This document shows positions 53,401-61,506 of a stretch of DNA of 64,000 nt, piece by piece (within the stretch, counting starts at the first letter, position 1; the number at the start of each line of letters is the position of its first letter). The notes below the pieces were generated by a model. The model was not told the DNA's origin, did not search any database, and saw nothing but the letters and a program-made list of their open reading frames with translations. A program made the position numbers and the translations under genes. Origin of the DNA: Agrobacterium vitis (GTDB lineage: Bacteria; Pseudomonadota; Alphaproteobacteria; Rhizobiales; Rhizobiaceae). Location: assembly GCF_013426735.1 (NCBI RefSeq), contig NZ_AP023273.1, positions 248,001 to 312,000 of the forward strand, given 5' to 3'.

Positions 53401-53690
53401 TTGAAGGTCACGGTCAGCGTCATCACGCCGTCCGAGGTCGCCTGGCTCGACATGTAAAGCATGCCCTCGACGCCATTGATCTGCTCTTCGAGCGGCGTTG
53501 CCACGGTTTCGGCAATCACCTTCGGATTGGCACCGGGATAGGTGGCCCGCACGACAATCGACGGCGGCACGACATCGGGATATTCGGAAATCGGCAGCGA
53601 CCGCATGCCGATCAACCCGGCCACGACGATCAATACCGACAGCACCCCGGCAAACACCGGTCGGTCAACAAAAAATCGGGAAATGTTCAT
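50490..53690 (-). CDS. RND efflux pump inner-membrane transporter, HAE1 family
   Basis: The protein has 1066 residues from the ATG at 53690 (MNISRFFVDRPVFAGVL). It has twelve membrane helices in two repeats, two large periplasmic loops and the proton-relay Asp pair in helix 4 (LAIGIVVDDAIVVVENV), as in AcrB/MexB. It forms a tripartite drug/solute exporter with the adaptor encoded upstream; no outer membrane channel gene is in the window, so an unlinked TolC-like protein is expected. It is the last gene of the operon beginning at 55919. Confidence 0.95.
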   Translation of the reverse strand: MNISRFFVDRPVFAGVLSVLIVVAGLIGMRSLPISEYPDVVPPSIVVRATYPGANPKVIAETVATPLEEQINGVEGMLYMSSQATSDGVMTLTVTFKLGTDPDQAQQLVQNRVSQAEPRLPEEVKSLGVTTVKSSPDLMMVVNLISPDNRYDITYLRNYGVLNIKDRLARIAGVGQVQIFGSGDYSMRIWIDPQQAAEHGLAASDITTAIRAQNVQAAAGIIGGSPSLPGVDVQLNVNAQGRLQTPEDFGNIIVKSGANGQITRLRDVARVELGASDYALRSLLDSKAAVAIPVFQAPGSNAITISDEVVRTMDELQLAMPEGVKYEIVYDTTKFVRSSIEKVVDTLLEAVALVVLVVILFLQTWRASIIPLIAVPVSIIGTFAVMYAFGFSINALSLFGLVLAIGIVVDDAIVVVENVERNIENGLSPRQATYRAMKEVSGPIIAIALVLVAVFVPLAFISGLSGQFYRQFALTIAISTVISALNSLTLSPALAALLLKGHHAPKDRLTRGLDFMLGWFFRGFNRVFGAGSNAYGKSVGGLLSRKSIVMVVYLALAGATYGLFNAVPGGFVPAQDKQYLIGFAQLPDAASLDRTEDVIKRMSDIALAQPGVAHAIAFPGLSINGFTNSSNAGIVFVTLKDFDERKTPDLSGGAIAMQLNQKFSSIQDAFIAMFPPPPVQGLGTTGGFKLQLEDRAGLGYQALDEATKAFLAKAYQTPALTGLFSSFQINVPQLYADLDRAKAEQLGVSVTDVFQTLQIYLGSLYVNDFNAFGRTYSVRAQADAKFRATSDNIGQLKVRSASGQMIPLSALLRVDPTTGPERTNRYNGFLAADINGGPAPGFSSGQAQAAIEKIAADVLPKGIGYEWTDLTYQQILAGSSGFLVFPLALLLVYLVLAAQYESLTLPLAIIMIVPMGVLAALTGIWLTGGDNNIFTQIGLIVLVGLSAKNAILIVEFARELEFEGRTPVQAAIEASRLRLRPILMTSMAFIMGVVPLVTSTGAGAEMRAAMGIAVFSGMIGVTVFGIFMTPVFYVLIRKLASNRPLVQHVNDDHEQDNDRPMRMAAE

Positions 53691-53781
53691 TTCAAAGCCC
53701 TCTCCGGCGTGAAACAACTCCGCCCTCGGACAAAAGCGATGTTTCGTCCGGCAAACGGTGGATATGGATATGACAGTCCTG

Positions 53782-53803
53782 CCCGGCGGCCTTTGCTGCC
53801 GGG
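53782..53803 (-). promoter_or_regulatory. GC-rich hairpin in adaptor-pump gap
   Basis: CCCGGCGGC (53782-53790) pairs with GCTGCCGGG (53795-53803), one mismatch, with a CTTT loop. It lies in the 182-base gap between the adaptor and pump genes and is not followed by a T-run. Confidence 0.55.
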
Positions 53804-53814
53804 AGGATATTGGA

Positions 53815-53854
53815 CCTGATCAGTGCTCGCACCTTGCGGTGCAAGGGCATCAGG
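53815..53854 (-). promoter_or_regulatory. Nested hairpin in adaptor-pump gap
   Basis: Outer arms CCTGAT (53815-53820) and ATCAGG (53849-53854) enclose an inner stem GCACC (53829-53833) and GGTGC (53838-53842). With the hairpin at 53782-53803 it may attenuate transcription or stabilise the adaptor message. Confidence 0.5.
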
Positions 53855-53872
53855 TCGATGCAAAGGCTATGA

Positions 53873-55063
53873 CTATTTCGACGCCGCGAGCTTTTCTTCC
53901 GGCTGCGGCGCAACAATCGCGCCTGGTTTGATGCGTTGCAGACCGTTGACGACGATCGTATCGCCAGCAGCAAGCCCGCTTTCAACCACACGCTGGCCTT
54001 CGGCCACGGCGCCCAACTGGATCTGGCGGTAATTGACCTTGTTATCGGCATCGACAACGAAAACGAATTTCTTGTCCTGATCGGTGCCAATCGCCCGTTC
54101 ACTGACCAGGATCTTGTTTTCCGGCACAGGCTGGCCCATCCGCACCCGCACGAACTGGCCAGGAATAAGCCTGCCGCCCGGATTGTCGAACACGGCGCGC
54201 ACGCCAATCGTACCGCTGGCGGCATCGACCTGGTTGTTGATCAATTGTAGCTTGCCTTTGATCGGCATGCCGTCATCGGCCAACGTGCCGATTTCGACAG
54301 GGATACGGTCGATGTCGGCCAAGGCGGCTCCAGTTTGTGGGAGCTGCGACAGAGCCTTGGCCACCAACTGCTCGCTGACATTGAAGCTGGCATAGATCGG
54401 ATCGACAGACACCAGTGTGGTCAAGACGGAAGAAGAAGACCCCGAGGCCACCAGATTGCCTGCCGTAACCTCGAGCTTACCGACGCGACCCGAAACCGGG
54501 GCGCGCACCTGGGTATAATCCAGCTCCAGTTGAGCCGATTGCAGCTGGGCTCTGGCGGTTCCCATGGCAGCTTGAGCCTGGGTAAAGCTATTGCGGCGCT
54601 GATCCATATCGCTTTGCGAGATCGTGCTATTGCCCGATAGTTTCAAGCCGCGATCCAGTTCGATCCTGGCAAGATCGACCTTGGCTTCGGCTGAAGCGAA
54701 CTGGCCTTCCGCCTGATCGACAGCGGCCTGATAAGGAGCGGGATCGATAGTGAACAGCAGATCGCCTGCCTTGACCAACGCGCCCTCACGAAAATGGACG
54801 GATTGGATGGCTCCGCCGACCCGTGGCCGCACATCGACCCGTTCAACGGCCTCGAGACGGCCGGAAAACAGCTCCCAATGGGTGAAATTCCGGCTGGAAA
54901 CCTTGGAAACCGTGACCGGCACGGCAGGAGTCGATGCGGCCGCCGAGGCCGCCGTTGCAGCAGCACTCATCGGCAATTGAAGAACCACGGATACGGCTGA
55001 AATGGAAACAACAAGGCCCAGGCCGGCGCCCATAAGGGCCCAGCGTTGTTTTCTGGATGACAT
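53873..55063 (-). CDS. RND efflux periplasmic adaptor (membrane fusion protein)
   Basis: The ATG at 55063, with AAGGAG seven bases upstream, gives 396 residues. An N-terminal membrane anchor (LMGAGLGLVVSISAVSVVLQ) is followed by the biotinyl-lipoyl-like domain (VDVRPRVGGAIQSVHFREGALVKAGDLLFTIDP), an alpha-helical hairpin rich in Ala/Gln (about 105-175) and beta-barrel domains. It bridges the RND pump and an outer membrane channel. A C-terminal IKPGAIV segment is typical of AcrA-like proteins. Confidence 0.94.
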   Translation of the reverse strand: MSSRKQRWALMGAGLGLVVSISAVSVVLQLPMSAAATAASAAASTPAVPVTVSKVSSRNFTHWELFSGRLEAVERVDVRPRVGGAIQSVHFREGALVKAGDLLFTIDPAPYQAAVDQAEGQFASAEAKVDLARIELDRGLKLSGNSTISQSDMDQRRNSFTQAQAAMGTARAQLQSAQLELDYTQVRAPVSGRVGKLEVTAGNLVASGSSSSVLTTLVSVDPIYASFNVSEQLVAKALSQLPQTGAALADIDRIPVEIGTLADDGMPIKGKLQLINNQVDAASGTIGVRAVFDNPGGRLIPGQFVRVRMGQPVPENKILVSERAIGTDQDKKFVFVVDADNKVNYRQIQLGAVAEGQRVVESGLAAGDTIVVNGLQRIKPGAIVAPQPEEKLAASK

Positions 55064-55121
55064 TGGCAATCTCCTTGCGGCCCCCACAGGCCGCCATTGT
55101 TCATTCAGGTTTCACGACATT

Positions 55122-55919
55122 CTAGCGAATGCTGATCTGTTTAACGAAGTCCTCGAACTGGCTTTCAAGCTCAGGCTCCCATGCCGATGCATGGATCTGT
55201 TGACTGCTATAGATGGATGACCAGCCCTTCCCCGAAGACAGGACATGGCGACAGGTTTTAACGCCCGCCTGTTTCAGGCTTTGCGCGAACGCAAGACTTT
55301 CATCACGCAGCGGATCGTCCTCTGCGCTCAAAACCAAAGCAGGCGCGACGCCTGCAAGGCGCGAACAGAGACAAGGTGCCGCATAGGGATGGCATCCTCC
55401 ACCACTGAGATAGCGGCTCCAGCCTTCCGCCCAGCGCTCCCGCATGCCGATGGCTTCCGCTTCACGAATGGAAGCCGTCCCCATGAATGGATCGAGCAGC
55501 GGCGACAGCAGGATCTGGCCGTCGAGTTCGTTGGCGAAATGATCCCGTGCCTTCAGCGCGACGCTGGCGGCAATATTACCACCCGCCTCAACGCCTGCCA
55601 GCAACAGCAGCGATTTACGGTCGCCAAGCCCGGCACGCTTGTTGGCGAGATAGGAGAAAATCGAAAAGCCCACCTCAAGCGGACTTGGAAAGACCGGCCC
55701 AAGCGGCGCATTGTAGTCCGGCACCACCACGATAGCGCCGGTCCTCGCCAGACATGCCGCAACCGAACTGTCCACCACGCCGGATGCCATGAAGGCACCT
55801 GCGTGAAAGAACAACACGACCGGCGGCCCCTTGCCATATTCGGCACCCTGATAGACACGTGCGGACACCGGCCCGACGGCCAGTTTGTCCAGCACCATAT
55901 CTTTCACTTGTACCGACAT
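55122..55919 (-). CDS. Degenerate hormone-sensitive-lipase-like alpha/beta hydrolase
   Basis: The 265-residue protein aligns by pattern with HSL-type esterases: HAGAF (39-43) stands where HGGG is expected, and GVEAGGN (109-115) where GDSAGGN is expected. The nucleophile serine is therefore replaced by Glu111. The acid motif region (SAEDDPLRDES) is kept, but the late His-Gly-Phe region reads SSGKGWSS, so the catalytic histidine also seems lost. It is probably catalytically dead as an esterase, serving as a binding protein, or is decaying. It is the first gene of the efflux operon, 58 bases before the adaptor. Confidence 0.8.
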   Translation of the reverse strand: MSVQVKDMVLDKLAVGPVSARVYQGAEYGKGPPVVLFFHAGAFMASGVVDSSVAACLARTGAIVVVPDYNAPLGPVFPSPLEVGFSIFSYLANKRAGLGDRKSLLLLAGVEAGGNIAASVALKARDHFANELDGQILLSPLLDPFMGTASIREAEAIGMRERWAEGWSRYLSGGGCHPYAAPCLCSRLAGVAPALVLSAEDDPLRDESLAFAQSLKQAGVKTCRHVLSSGKGWSSIYSSQQIHASAWEPELESQFEDFVKQISIR

Positions 55920-56127
55920 TGCTTAGACTTTCCTTAAGCCCCAACATTCGGGACCTCTGATTTTGCCTGGTCCGACCAGCGGCACCCGAGACGAGATATG
56001 ATATGCACGCTTGCAATTTCATGTAAAATCTATTGTTATTCGCTAATTGGAACAAGCGGGCGTTTTCTTACTACACTGTTCGTATTTTCGAATAATAGTG
56101 CAACGCACATCAACAAGGCCAACTCCC

Positions 56128-57039
56128 ATGGACCAGCTCTCGGCAATGCGCGCCTTTATTCGCGTGGTGGAAACCGGCAACTTTACCCGTGCGGCTGAGC
56201 GGCTTGATATGCCGAAGGCAACGGTCACCAATCTCATCCAGGGGTTGGAAGCCCATTTGCAGACCAAACTGCTCAACCGGACCACCCGTCGCGTCATGGT
56301 GACCACAGACGGGGCCTTGTATTATGAGAGAGCCGTCCAGATCGTTTCGGAACTGGCTGAGCTGGACGAAAGTCTTTCCAATGCGCAAAGCACACCCCGC
56401 GGACGTTTGCGTGTCGAAATGTCCGGCGCCTTTTCCGACTGGATTGTCGTGCCGTCGCTCTGCGACTTTCATCAGAAATTTCCAGATATGCACATCGATC
56501 TCGGCGTCAGCGACCGGATGGTCGATTATCTTGCCGAAAACGTCGATTGCGCCTTGCGGGCCGGGACGCCGTCCGATCAGTCACTGATCGCCAGACGGGT
56601 TTGCGACGTCGAAATGATCACCTGCGTCGCACCCCGATATATCGAAAAATTCGGCATCCCGGCCCATCCGCGCGAGCTGGAAAACCACCACTATTGCGTG
56701 AACTATTTCAGCAGCAACAATAGCCGGAAAATGCCCTTCAAGTTCAAAAAAGACAAGGAAGAGTTGGAGATCAGCGCCCGCTACATCGTTTCTGTCAACG
56801 ATAGCCGCACCTACATGACCTGCGCCCAGAACGGCCTCGGTATTGCGCCAATTCCCCGGTTCATGGCCGCCAGCCTCCTTGCATCGGGCGAATTGGTGCA
56901 GGTGCTGGCGGATTGGAGGCGTGAGCCGCTTCCTCTCTATATCGTCTATCCGCCGAACCGGCATTTGAGCAACAAGGTCCGGGTCTTCGTTGATTGGCTG
57001 GTAAAACTTCTGCTCGAAGCCAGACTCAATGAGGGCTGA
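56128..57039 (+). CDS. LysR-family transcriptional regulator
   Basis: The ATG at 56128 (MDQLSAMRAFIRVVETGNFTRAAERL) gives 303 residues, the normal LysR length; the frame further upstream lacks a helix-turn-helix extension. The winged helix at 1-60 is followed by a LysR effector-binding domain of the CrgA/AphB-like group (VDCALRAGTPSDQSLIARRV). It is divergent from the efflux operon beginning at 55919, which it probably controls. The intergenic region holds TTCG-N6-CGAA (56079-56092) as a possible site. Confidence 0.9.
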   Translation: MDQLSAMRAFIRVVETGNFTRAAERLDMPKATVTNLIQGLEAHLQTKLLNRTTRRVMVTTDGALYYERAVQIVSELAELDESLSNAQSTPRGRLRVEMSGAFSDWIVVPSLCDFHQKFPDMHIDLGVSDRMVDYLAENVDCALRAGTPSDQSLIARRVCDVEMITCVAPRYIEKFGIPAHPRELENHHYCVNYFSSNNSRKMPFKFKKDKEELEISARYIVSVNDSRTYMTCAQNGLGIAPIPRFMAASLLASGELVQVLADWRREPLPLYIVYPPNRHLSNKVRVFVDWLVKLLLEARLNEG

Positions 57040-57095
57040 AACAACGACGTCATAGACCCCACAACCCTTTGAAAAGGAAACTATACAAAATCTAT

Positions 57096-57111
57096 CGATA
57101 TGATAATATCG
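57096..57111. promoter_or_regulatory. Inverted repeat CGATAT-N4-ATATCG
   Basis: CGATATGATAATATCG is a perfect 6-bp dyad with a 4-base centre, in the 273-base gap before the acyl-CoA-dehydrogenase-like gene. Possible operator or promoter element. Confidence 0.4.
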
Positions 57112-57169
57112 TTTATTGCCCACCTGTTTGGCGGGTTCCGGCTCTCGTGAATCGGGAAGAGACGTCACT

Positions 57170-57271
57170 AGAGCGTTTCTGCTCTACATGTAATCGCAGT
57201 AACGCTCTAACTCTTTGTTTTTACGCATTTCCGAACGGAAAACCGGTCTCCACTTTTCCTGGAAATGCTCT
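57170..57271. repeat. Rhizobial-type palindromic repeat, copy 1
   Basis: Two adjacent hairpins: AGAGCGTT (57170-57177) with AACGCTCT (57201-57208), then GCATTTCC (57225-57232) with GGAAATGC (57261-57268). The second contains a 22-base segment that recurs, inverted and with 20 of 22 identities, at 58569-58590. Sequences of this kind (AGAGC...GCTCT with AAAACCGG and CACTTTT inside) are common intergenic repeats in Rhizobiaceae, from memory. Confidence 0.8.
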
Positions 57272-57312
57272 GGTCCTGAATTTCGAAATCGAGACAAAAG
57301 GGAGATGCCGTC

Positions 57313-58485
57313 ATGGGAACATTCTCGCCCGTTTTCGACCGACTGGCTAGACCAGTTGCCTTCATCAAAGCCGAAGACGAAGCCCTTGGCTGTGCGCATC
57401 TCCTGGCCGAAAGTGCAGTGTCGGCAGATGACGGGTCCTATGAAAAAGCAATCCTCGACCATCTGCTCAGGTCGGGGCTTCTCGGCATTTCCGTCTCGAC
57501 CGATTATGGCGGGATCGACGTTTCGAATGTGTTGTTATCGACCATTTGCTGTGTTTTGGCAAAGGCTTGTCCCACATTGGGGGCCATGCTTGCGGGCCAT
57601 TATAGTGCATTGGAGCTGTTGCGCAGCCATGGCAGCGAAGCGCAGAAATCCTATTTCTTTGCTGCCGCACTGGCAGGCATGCGTCTGGCACGCGTCAAAG
57701 CACCGTCTGCGGCAAGCCTGAAAGACAGGGGCCTGCACCTTTCCTATAACGGACTTGGCTGGTCATTGAATGGCACCGGCATGGCGTCACCGAACGCTAC
57801 TTCTGCCGATTGGATCATGGTTTCCGTCCATGACCAGGTTGAAGAGCCAGCTCATCTGTTTTTTCCTGGGGGAACGGCGACGATGACGCCGATTGCCAAT
57901 TCCCTTTCAGACAAAAGCCAGCCGGATCGAGGTGAGCCCGTGCTGTTTCGCGACCAGAGAGGCGAAAAGGACGCGCAATTGCAGACCCGTCGTCCGGCAC
58001 AGGGGCCGGATGTGCCTCAGGCCATGGAGCTGCTTTTGCAGGCAGCGGTGGAACTGGGGAGAGGCAAAGCTGCATTCAGCCAATTGTTCGGAAGCCCGGT
58101 ATTGGCCCCCTCTCATCTGCCTGATGACACGTTCGAACCCGATTTTGACCCATCAAAAACCGGCGCCATCGCCGATGCCGCCCTGCGATTGGCAACAGCC
58201 GAAGCCGTAATCGAGAAAGCCGCCAGCGCCATCGATGCCGCCCAGATCGGCACACAGGACCGTCATCGACATACCGCCTTCCTGATCGCATCGGCAGCCA
58301 ATGCAGCCGCCGTAGAAGCCGCGACAATCGCTCAGTCGGTCGCAGCGGACCCACGCTTTGCACATGCAACCACGCCTCTCGGCGGCGTCGAGTTCCAAAG
58401 TGCTGAAGCCGCTATCATCGTTTCGCTTTTGCGCAAGGGCACACTTGGCTTGAGCGGTTTTTCAGATGATGATTCCAACGGATAA
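57313..58485 (+). CDS. Divergent acyl-CoA-dehydrogenase-like flavoprotein (SfnB/DszC group)
   Basis: The 390-residue product has an acyl-CoA dehydrogenase layout: helical N-terminus (LLAESAVSADDGSYEKAILDHLLRS), GLLGISVSTDYGG, a middle beta domain (WSLNGTGMASPNATSADWIMV) and a helical C-terminus (NAAAVEAATIAQSVAADPRFAH). The group with SfnB/DszC includes FMNH2-dependent monooxygenases for sulfones and sulfonates, consistent with the flavin reductase and ssu genes downstream. The middle region (about 185-235) is poorly conserved, and catalytic capacity is uncertain. Palindromic repeats flank it on both sides. Confidence 0.65.
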   Translation: MGTFSPVFDRLARPVAFIKAEDEALGCAHLLAESAVSADDGSYEKAILDHLLRSGLLGISVSTDYGGIDVSNVLLSTICCVLAKACPTLGAMLAGHYSALELLRSHGSEAQKSYFFAAALAGMRLARVKAPSAASLKDRGLHLSYNGLGWSLNGTGMASPNATSADWIMVSVHDQVEEPAHLFFPGGTATMTPIANSLSDKSQPDRGEPVLFRDQRGEKDAQLQTRRPAQGPDVPQAMELLLQAAVELGRGKAAFSQLFGSPVLAPSHLPDDTFEPDFDPSKTGAIADAALRLATAEAVIEKAASAIDAAQIGTQDRHRHTAFLIASAANAAAVEAATIAQSVAADPRFAHATTPLGGVEFQSAEAAIIVSLLRKGTLGLSGFSDDDSNG

Positions 58486-58850
58486 CTTGCCGATGAATGC
58501 TGCCAGCAGTTTGCGTTAGAGCATTTCCGGACGCAACCCCGCTGCGCATTTTTGCTGAAAATGCTCTCGGAAAAGTGGACTCCGGTTTTCGTGAAAAGAC
58601 AACTGAAACCTAGAGAAGTGAGAGCCCATCTACTTTCAGTCCAAATCTGATAGGCTCTCCCGTTTATAGCACATTATGTCGGCAGCATGTCGGCCTTGAA
58701 AGGTTTACGGGTCAAGGAATGCAAAAGACCGCCATTTTTTAGAATTTTCTTCTCATAATTTAATCTATTGAAATTATGGATTACTTTGACAAAAGAGCCG
58801 TGAGATTCCATTTTGACCGGCAGGAAAAGACAGCCAATTGGAGATTGCTC
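58486..58850. other. Intergenic region with palindromic repeat and AT-rich promoter stretch
   Basis: The 365-base gap holds repeat copy 2 (58518-58600) and an AT-rich stretch at about 58735-58790 that should contain the promoter of the flavin reductase. It includes TAATCTATTGAA (about 58761-58772), similar to the 12-base motif in the ssuA divergent region. No gene is supported. Confidence 0.6.
58518..58600. repeat. Rhizobial-type palindromic repeat, copy 2
   Basis: AGAGCATTT (58518-58526) pairs perfectly with AAATGCTCT (58559-58567). The next segment, 58569-58590, is the reverse complement of part of copy 1 (20 of 22 bases). The hairpin lies 32 bases after the flavoprotein stop and could act as its terminator. 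Confidence 0.8.
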
Positions 58851-59399
58851 ATGACGATCCTCACCATGCCGCGCAAGGACGCCAACGCTACGCCTTATCC
58901 GCAGCCGTCCGTCGATCCGGGTCTGCTGAAATCGGCCATGCGCCACGTCAGCGGCCAGGTTTCGGTGATCACGGCGGGCCAGGGGCCAGAGCGCACTGGT
59001 GCAACCGTGACCTCCGCCACCGCTTTGTCGGTCGATCCTCCAACGGTTATCGTCAATATCAACCGGACCTCTTCCAGCTATCCGGTGATCCGGAAATACG
59101 GTCATTTCGGCCTCAACATCCTTGCGAGCCATGACGAGCCTGTCGCCAATCGTTTTGCCGGCGTTGGGGGGCTGAAGGGAGAGGCCCGCTATGACGGGTC
59201 AAATTGGCTGGTCGGGCCGAGCGGCGCATCGCTGCTGGTCGGCGCGCTCGCCGCAATCGACTGCGAAGTGGAAGAGATCATCGACCGCCATAGCCATGGA
59301 ATCATCATTGGCCGGGTCATTTCGATCCAGCTCGGCGAAGGCAGCCCGCTCGCCTACCAGAACGGCCGTTACGGCAATTTCACACCGATTTTGGGCTGA
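58851..59399 (+). CDS. Flavin reductase (FMN) domain protein
   Basis: The ATG at 58851 follows GGAGA and gives 182 residues of the flavin-reductase-like (HpaC/SsuE-substitute) family: FGLNILASHDEPVANRFAG, SATALSVDPPTVIVNINRTSS and HSHGIIIGRVISIQLGEG are characteristic. It supplies reduced FMN to two-component monooxygenases, here most likely SsuD (60291) and the SfnB-like protein. It is transcribed toward a strong terminator at 59418. Confidence 0.9.
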   Translation: MTILTMPRKDANATPYPQPSVDPGLLKSAMRHVSGQVSVITAGQGPERTGATVTSATALSVDPPTVIVNINRTSSSYPVIRKYGHFGLNILASHDEPVANRFAGVGGLKGEARYDGSNWLVGPSGASLLVGALAAIDCEVEEIIDRHSHGIIIGRVISIQLGEGSPLAYQNGRYGNFTPILG

Positions 59400-59417
59400 C
59401 TTTGCGGCCAAGACAAA

Positions 59418-59458
59418 AAATCAGCCTGCCGGATTATTCAGATCCGGCAGGCTGATTT
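59418..59458. terminator. Strong bidirectional terminator
   Basis: A perfect 16-bp stem, AAATCAGCCTGCCGGA (59418-59433) with TCCGGCAGGCTGATTT (59443-59458), and a 9-base loop. An A-run at 59415-59420 becomes a T-run for minus-strand transcripts. It separates the convergent flavin reductase and Rrf2 genes. Confidence 0.9.
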
Positions 59459-59553
59459 CTGTATTCGACGGACATGTTTCATACTAGAGGTCTGCCGTAG
59501 CGCTTTACATCTGCTGCATAATTTTAGCCATAAATCCAAGCCGATTTAAGGAA

Positions 59554-60021
59554 TTATGCAGTAGCGCGCTTTTCCTGCTGCTCATCCTGCGTCAGTTCAT
59601 TCAGGCTTGGCGTAGCGACGAATTGTTCCAGTGTCATATTGTCGAGAATAGCCGCGATGGCGTCCCGCACCTGGGTCATCGACCGCCGGACCTGACAGTT
59701 GACCGGATCGGCGCAATCGTCGCAAGCTTCAAAAGCGGTGCGGCTGGCACAACGGATCGGCGCAAGCGGCCCATCCAGCAGGCGAATGGCGTGGCCAATA
59801 CGGATTTCGCTGGCGGGATGCGACAAGGAGTAACCGCCGCCCGGGCCTTTTTTCGACCGCAGGATGCCGCCATTGCGCAATTCGAGCAGAATGGTGTCGA
59901 GAAACTTCTTCGGAATGTTGTTTCTGAGCGCAATCTCGCTGATGAACGCTGTTTCACCCGGTCCAAGCTGAGCCAGATCCACCAGCGCTTTCAAACCGTA
60001 TTTGCCTTTTTTCGTCAGCAT
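59554..60021 (-). CDS. Rrf2-family transcriptional regulator with Cys cluster
   Basis: The 155-residue product starts at the ATG at 60021 (MLTKKGKYGLKALVDLAQL); an ATG at 60042 would add seven residues. The winged-helix region contains the Rrf2 hallmark RNNIPKKFLDTILLELRNGGILRSKKGPGGGYSL. Cysteines in IRCASRTAFEACDDCADPVNC could bind an iron-sulfur cluster, as in IscR/NsrR, although CymR-type Rrf2 proteins control sulfur genes without a cluster. It lies downstream of ssuD in the same direction, separated by a terminator, and may regulate the sulfonate genes. Confidence 0.9.
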   Translation of the reverse strand: MLTKKGKYGLKALVDLAQLGPGETAFISEIALRNNIPKKFLDTILLELRNGGILRSKKGPGGGYSLSHPASEIRIGHAIRLLDGPLAPIRCASRTAFEACDDCADPVNCQVRRSMTQVRDAIAAILDNMTLEQFVATPSLNELTQDEQQEKRATA

Positions 60022-60237
60022 GACTGTCTGCTTTCCCAACATTCCGGGCCGACAAATCTCGGCCCCATCCGCATTTCACCATGGCAATAAAGCCAAACTA
60101 CAGCGTGAACTTTAAAAACATATAAAAATTATGTATTTCATATTCAAGCTTTGCCGCAAGGGATTGTGGCTGGCAAACGTCAGATCGACCGACGTTTCAC
60201 CGCCGTTCGTTGCATGGAAGCATCAAAAAAGGCAACA

Positions 60238-60261
60238 CCGCCCCGGCTTGAACCGGAGCGG
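60238..60261 (-). terminator. Rho-independent terminator after ssuD
   Basis: CCGCCCCGG (60238-60246) pairs with CCGGAGCGG (60253-60261), eight of nine bases, with loop CTTGAA. On the minus strand it is followed shortly by a run of six T (complement of 60225-60230). It lies 29 bases after the ssuD stop. Confidence 0.8.
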
Positions 60262-60290
60262 CATGGCGCATGAGCGACAATTAAAGGGTC

Positions 60291-61481
60291 TCAGGAGCCG
60301 GAAACGACCCGGAAACCACCGGAATGGCCTCCGCCGGCAAAAACTTTCGAATCGGCGAAGTCGCTGTGTTTAATGTCGTTTTCATTCGACCTGCCCAGAC
60401 CAAGCTTCGGAAACAGCAGTTCCGCCACACGGTAAGCTTCTTCGAGGTGCGGATAGCCGGAGCCGATCACCGTATCAATGCCGATGGCCTGATATTCCCG
60501 CAGGCGCTCCGCCACCGTTTCCGGCGAGCCGACCAGGGCCGTACCGGCCCCTGCCCGCACCAGCCCCACCCCGGCCCACAGATTGGGCGAGACTTCGAGT
60601 TTGTCACGCCGGCCATTGTGCAATTCCGTCATGCGGCGTTGGCCGACAGAATCGGACTCCTTGGCAAAGCGGGCCTGGGTTTCGCGGATGGTTTCATCCG
60701 ACAGTTTCGAGATCAGCTTGTCTGCGGCGGCCCAGGCCTCTTCATCGGTTTCGCGGACGATAAAGTGCAGACGGATGCCAAAGGAGACATCCCGCCCGCT
60801 GCGGGCAGCGGCAGCACGCACGGCCTCGACCTTTTCCTTGACCTGCGCTGGCGGTTCGCCCCAGGTCAGGTATTTATCGACGCGACGGGCGGCAAAGTCG
60901 ATCCCGGCGTCCGACGAGCCGCCGAAATAGAGCGGCGGACGCGGAGATTGCACCGGCGGGAAGCCCAGGCGCGCCCCTTCGGCGCGAATATATTTGCCAT
61001 TCAGATCGGCATGGCCCTTGCCCAAAAGATCTTCCCAGACAGTGAAAAACTCGTCGGCATGGGCATAGCGTTCGTCATGGGAGACGAAAATACCGTCACC
61101 CGCCAATTCCGTCGGGCTGCCGCCGACAACGATATTCAGCAGCGTGCGGCCGTTCGAGACCCGGTCCAGGGCGACGGCCAACCGCGCGTAATAGGCGGGC
61201 GACGCCGTGCCGGGGCGAATGGCGACCAGAAATTTCAGTTTCTGCGTATGGGCAGCCAACGACGCCGCCGTGACGAAGGATTCCTCACAGGCGACCCCGG
61301 TTGGCAACAATACGCCGTAATAGCCGAGCCGGTCGACAGCGCTGGCAATCTCACGCAGGTAGCCGTGATCGACCGGGCGGGTCAGATCGTTGGAGCCGAG
61401 ATAGGTGCCGTCACCCGACGTGGGGATGAACCAGAGAAAATCGATGGGCCGCGCATTTTGCGCATTGGTCGTTTTAGACAT
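60291..61481 (-). CDS. ssuD: FMNH2-dependent alkanesulfonate monooxygenase
   Basis: The ATG at 61481, with AAAGGA seven bases upstream, gives 396 residues. The sequence is a bacterial luciferase-like TIM barrel of the SsuD group ([66 protein letters not shown]). SsuD releases sulfite from alkanesulfonates using O2 and FMNH2 delivered by a flavin reductase. It is 25 bases from the binding-protein gene upstream in the same direction, so the two form an operon. Confidence 0.93.
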   Translation of the reverse strand: MSKTTNAQNARPIDFLWFIPTSGDGTYLGSNDLTRPVDHGYLREIASAVDRLGYYGVLLPTGVACEESFVTAASLAAHTQKLKFLVAIRPGTASPAYYARLAVALDRVSNGRTLLNIVVGGSPTELAGDGIFVSHDERYAHADEFFTVWEDLLGKGHADLNGKYIRAEGARLGFPPVQSPRPPLYFGGSSDAGIDFAARRVDKYLTWGEPPAQVKEKVEAVRAAAARSGRDVSFGIRLHFIVRETDEEAWAAADKLISKLSDETIRETQARFAKESDSVGQRRMTELHNGRRDKLEVSPNLWAGVGLVRAGAGTALVGSPETVAERLREYQAIGIDTVIGSGYPHLEEAYRVAELLFPKLGLGRSNENDIKHSDFADSKVFAGGGHSGGFRVVSGS

Positions 61482-61506
61482 GGACAAGTCCTTTCATGGA
61501 AATGGT

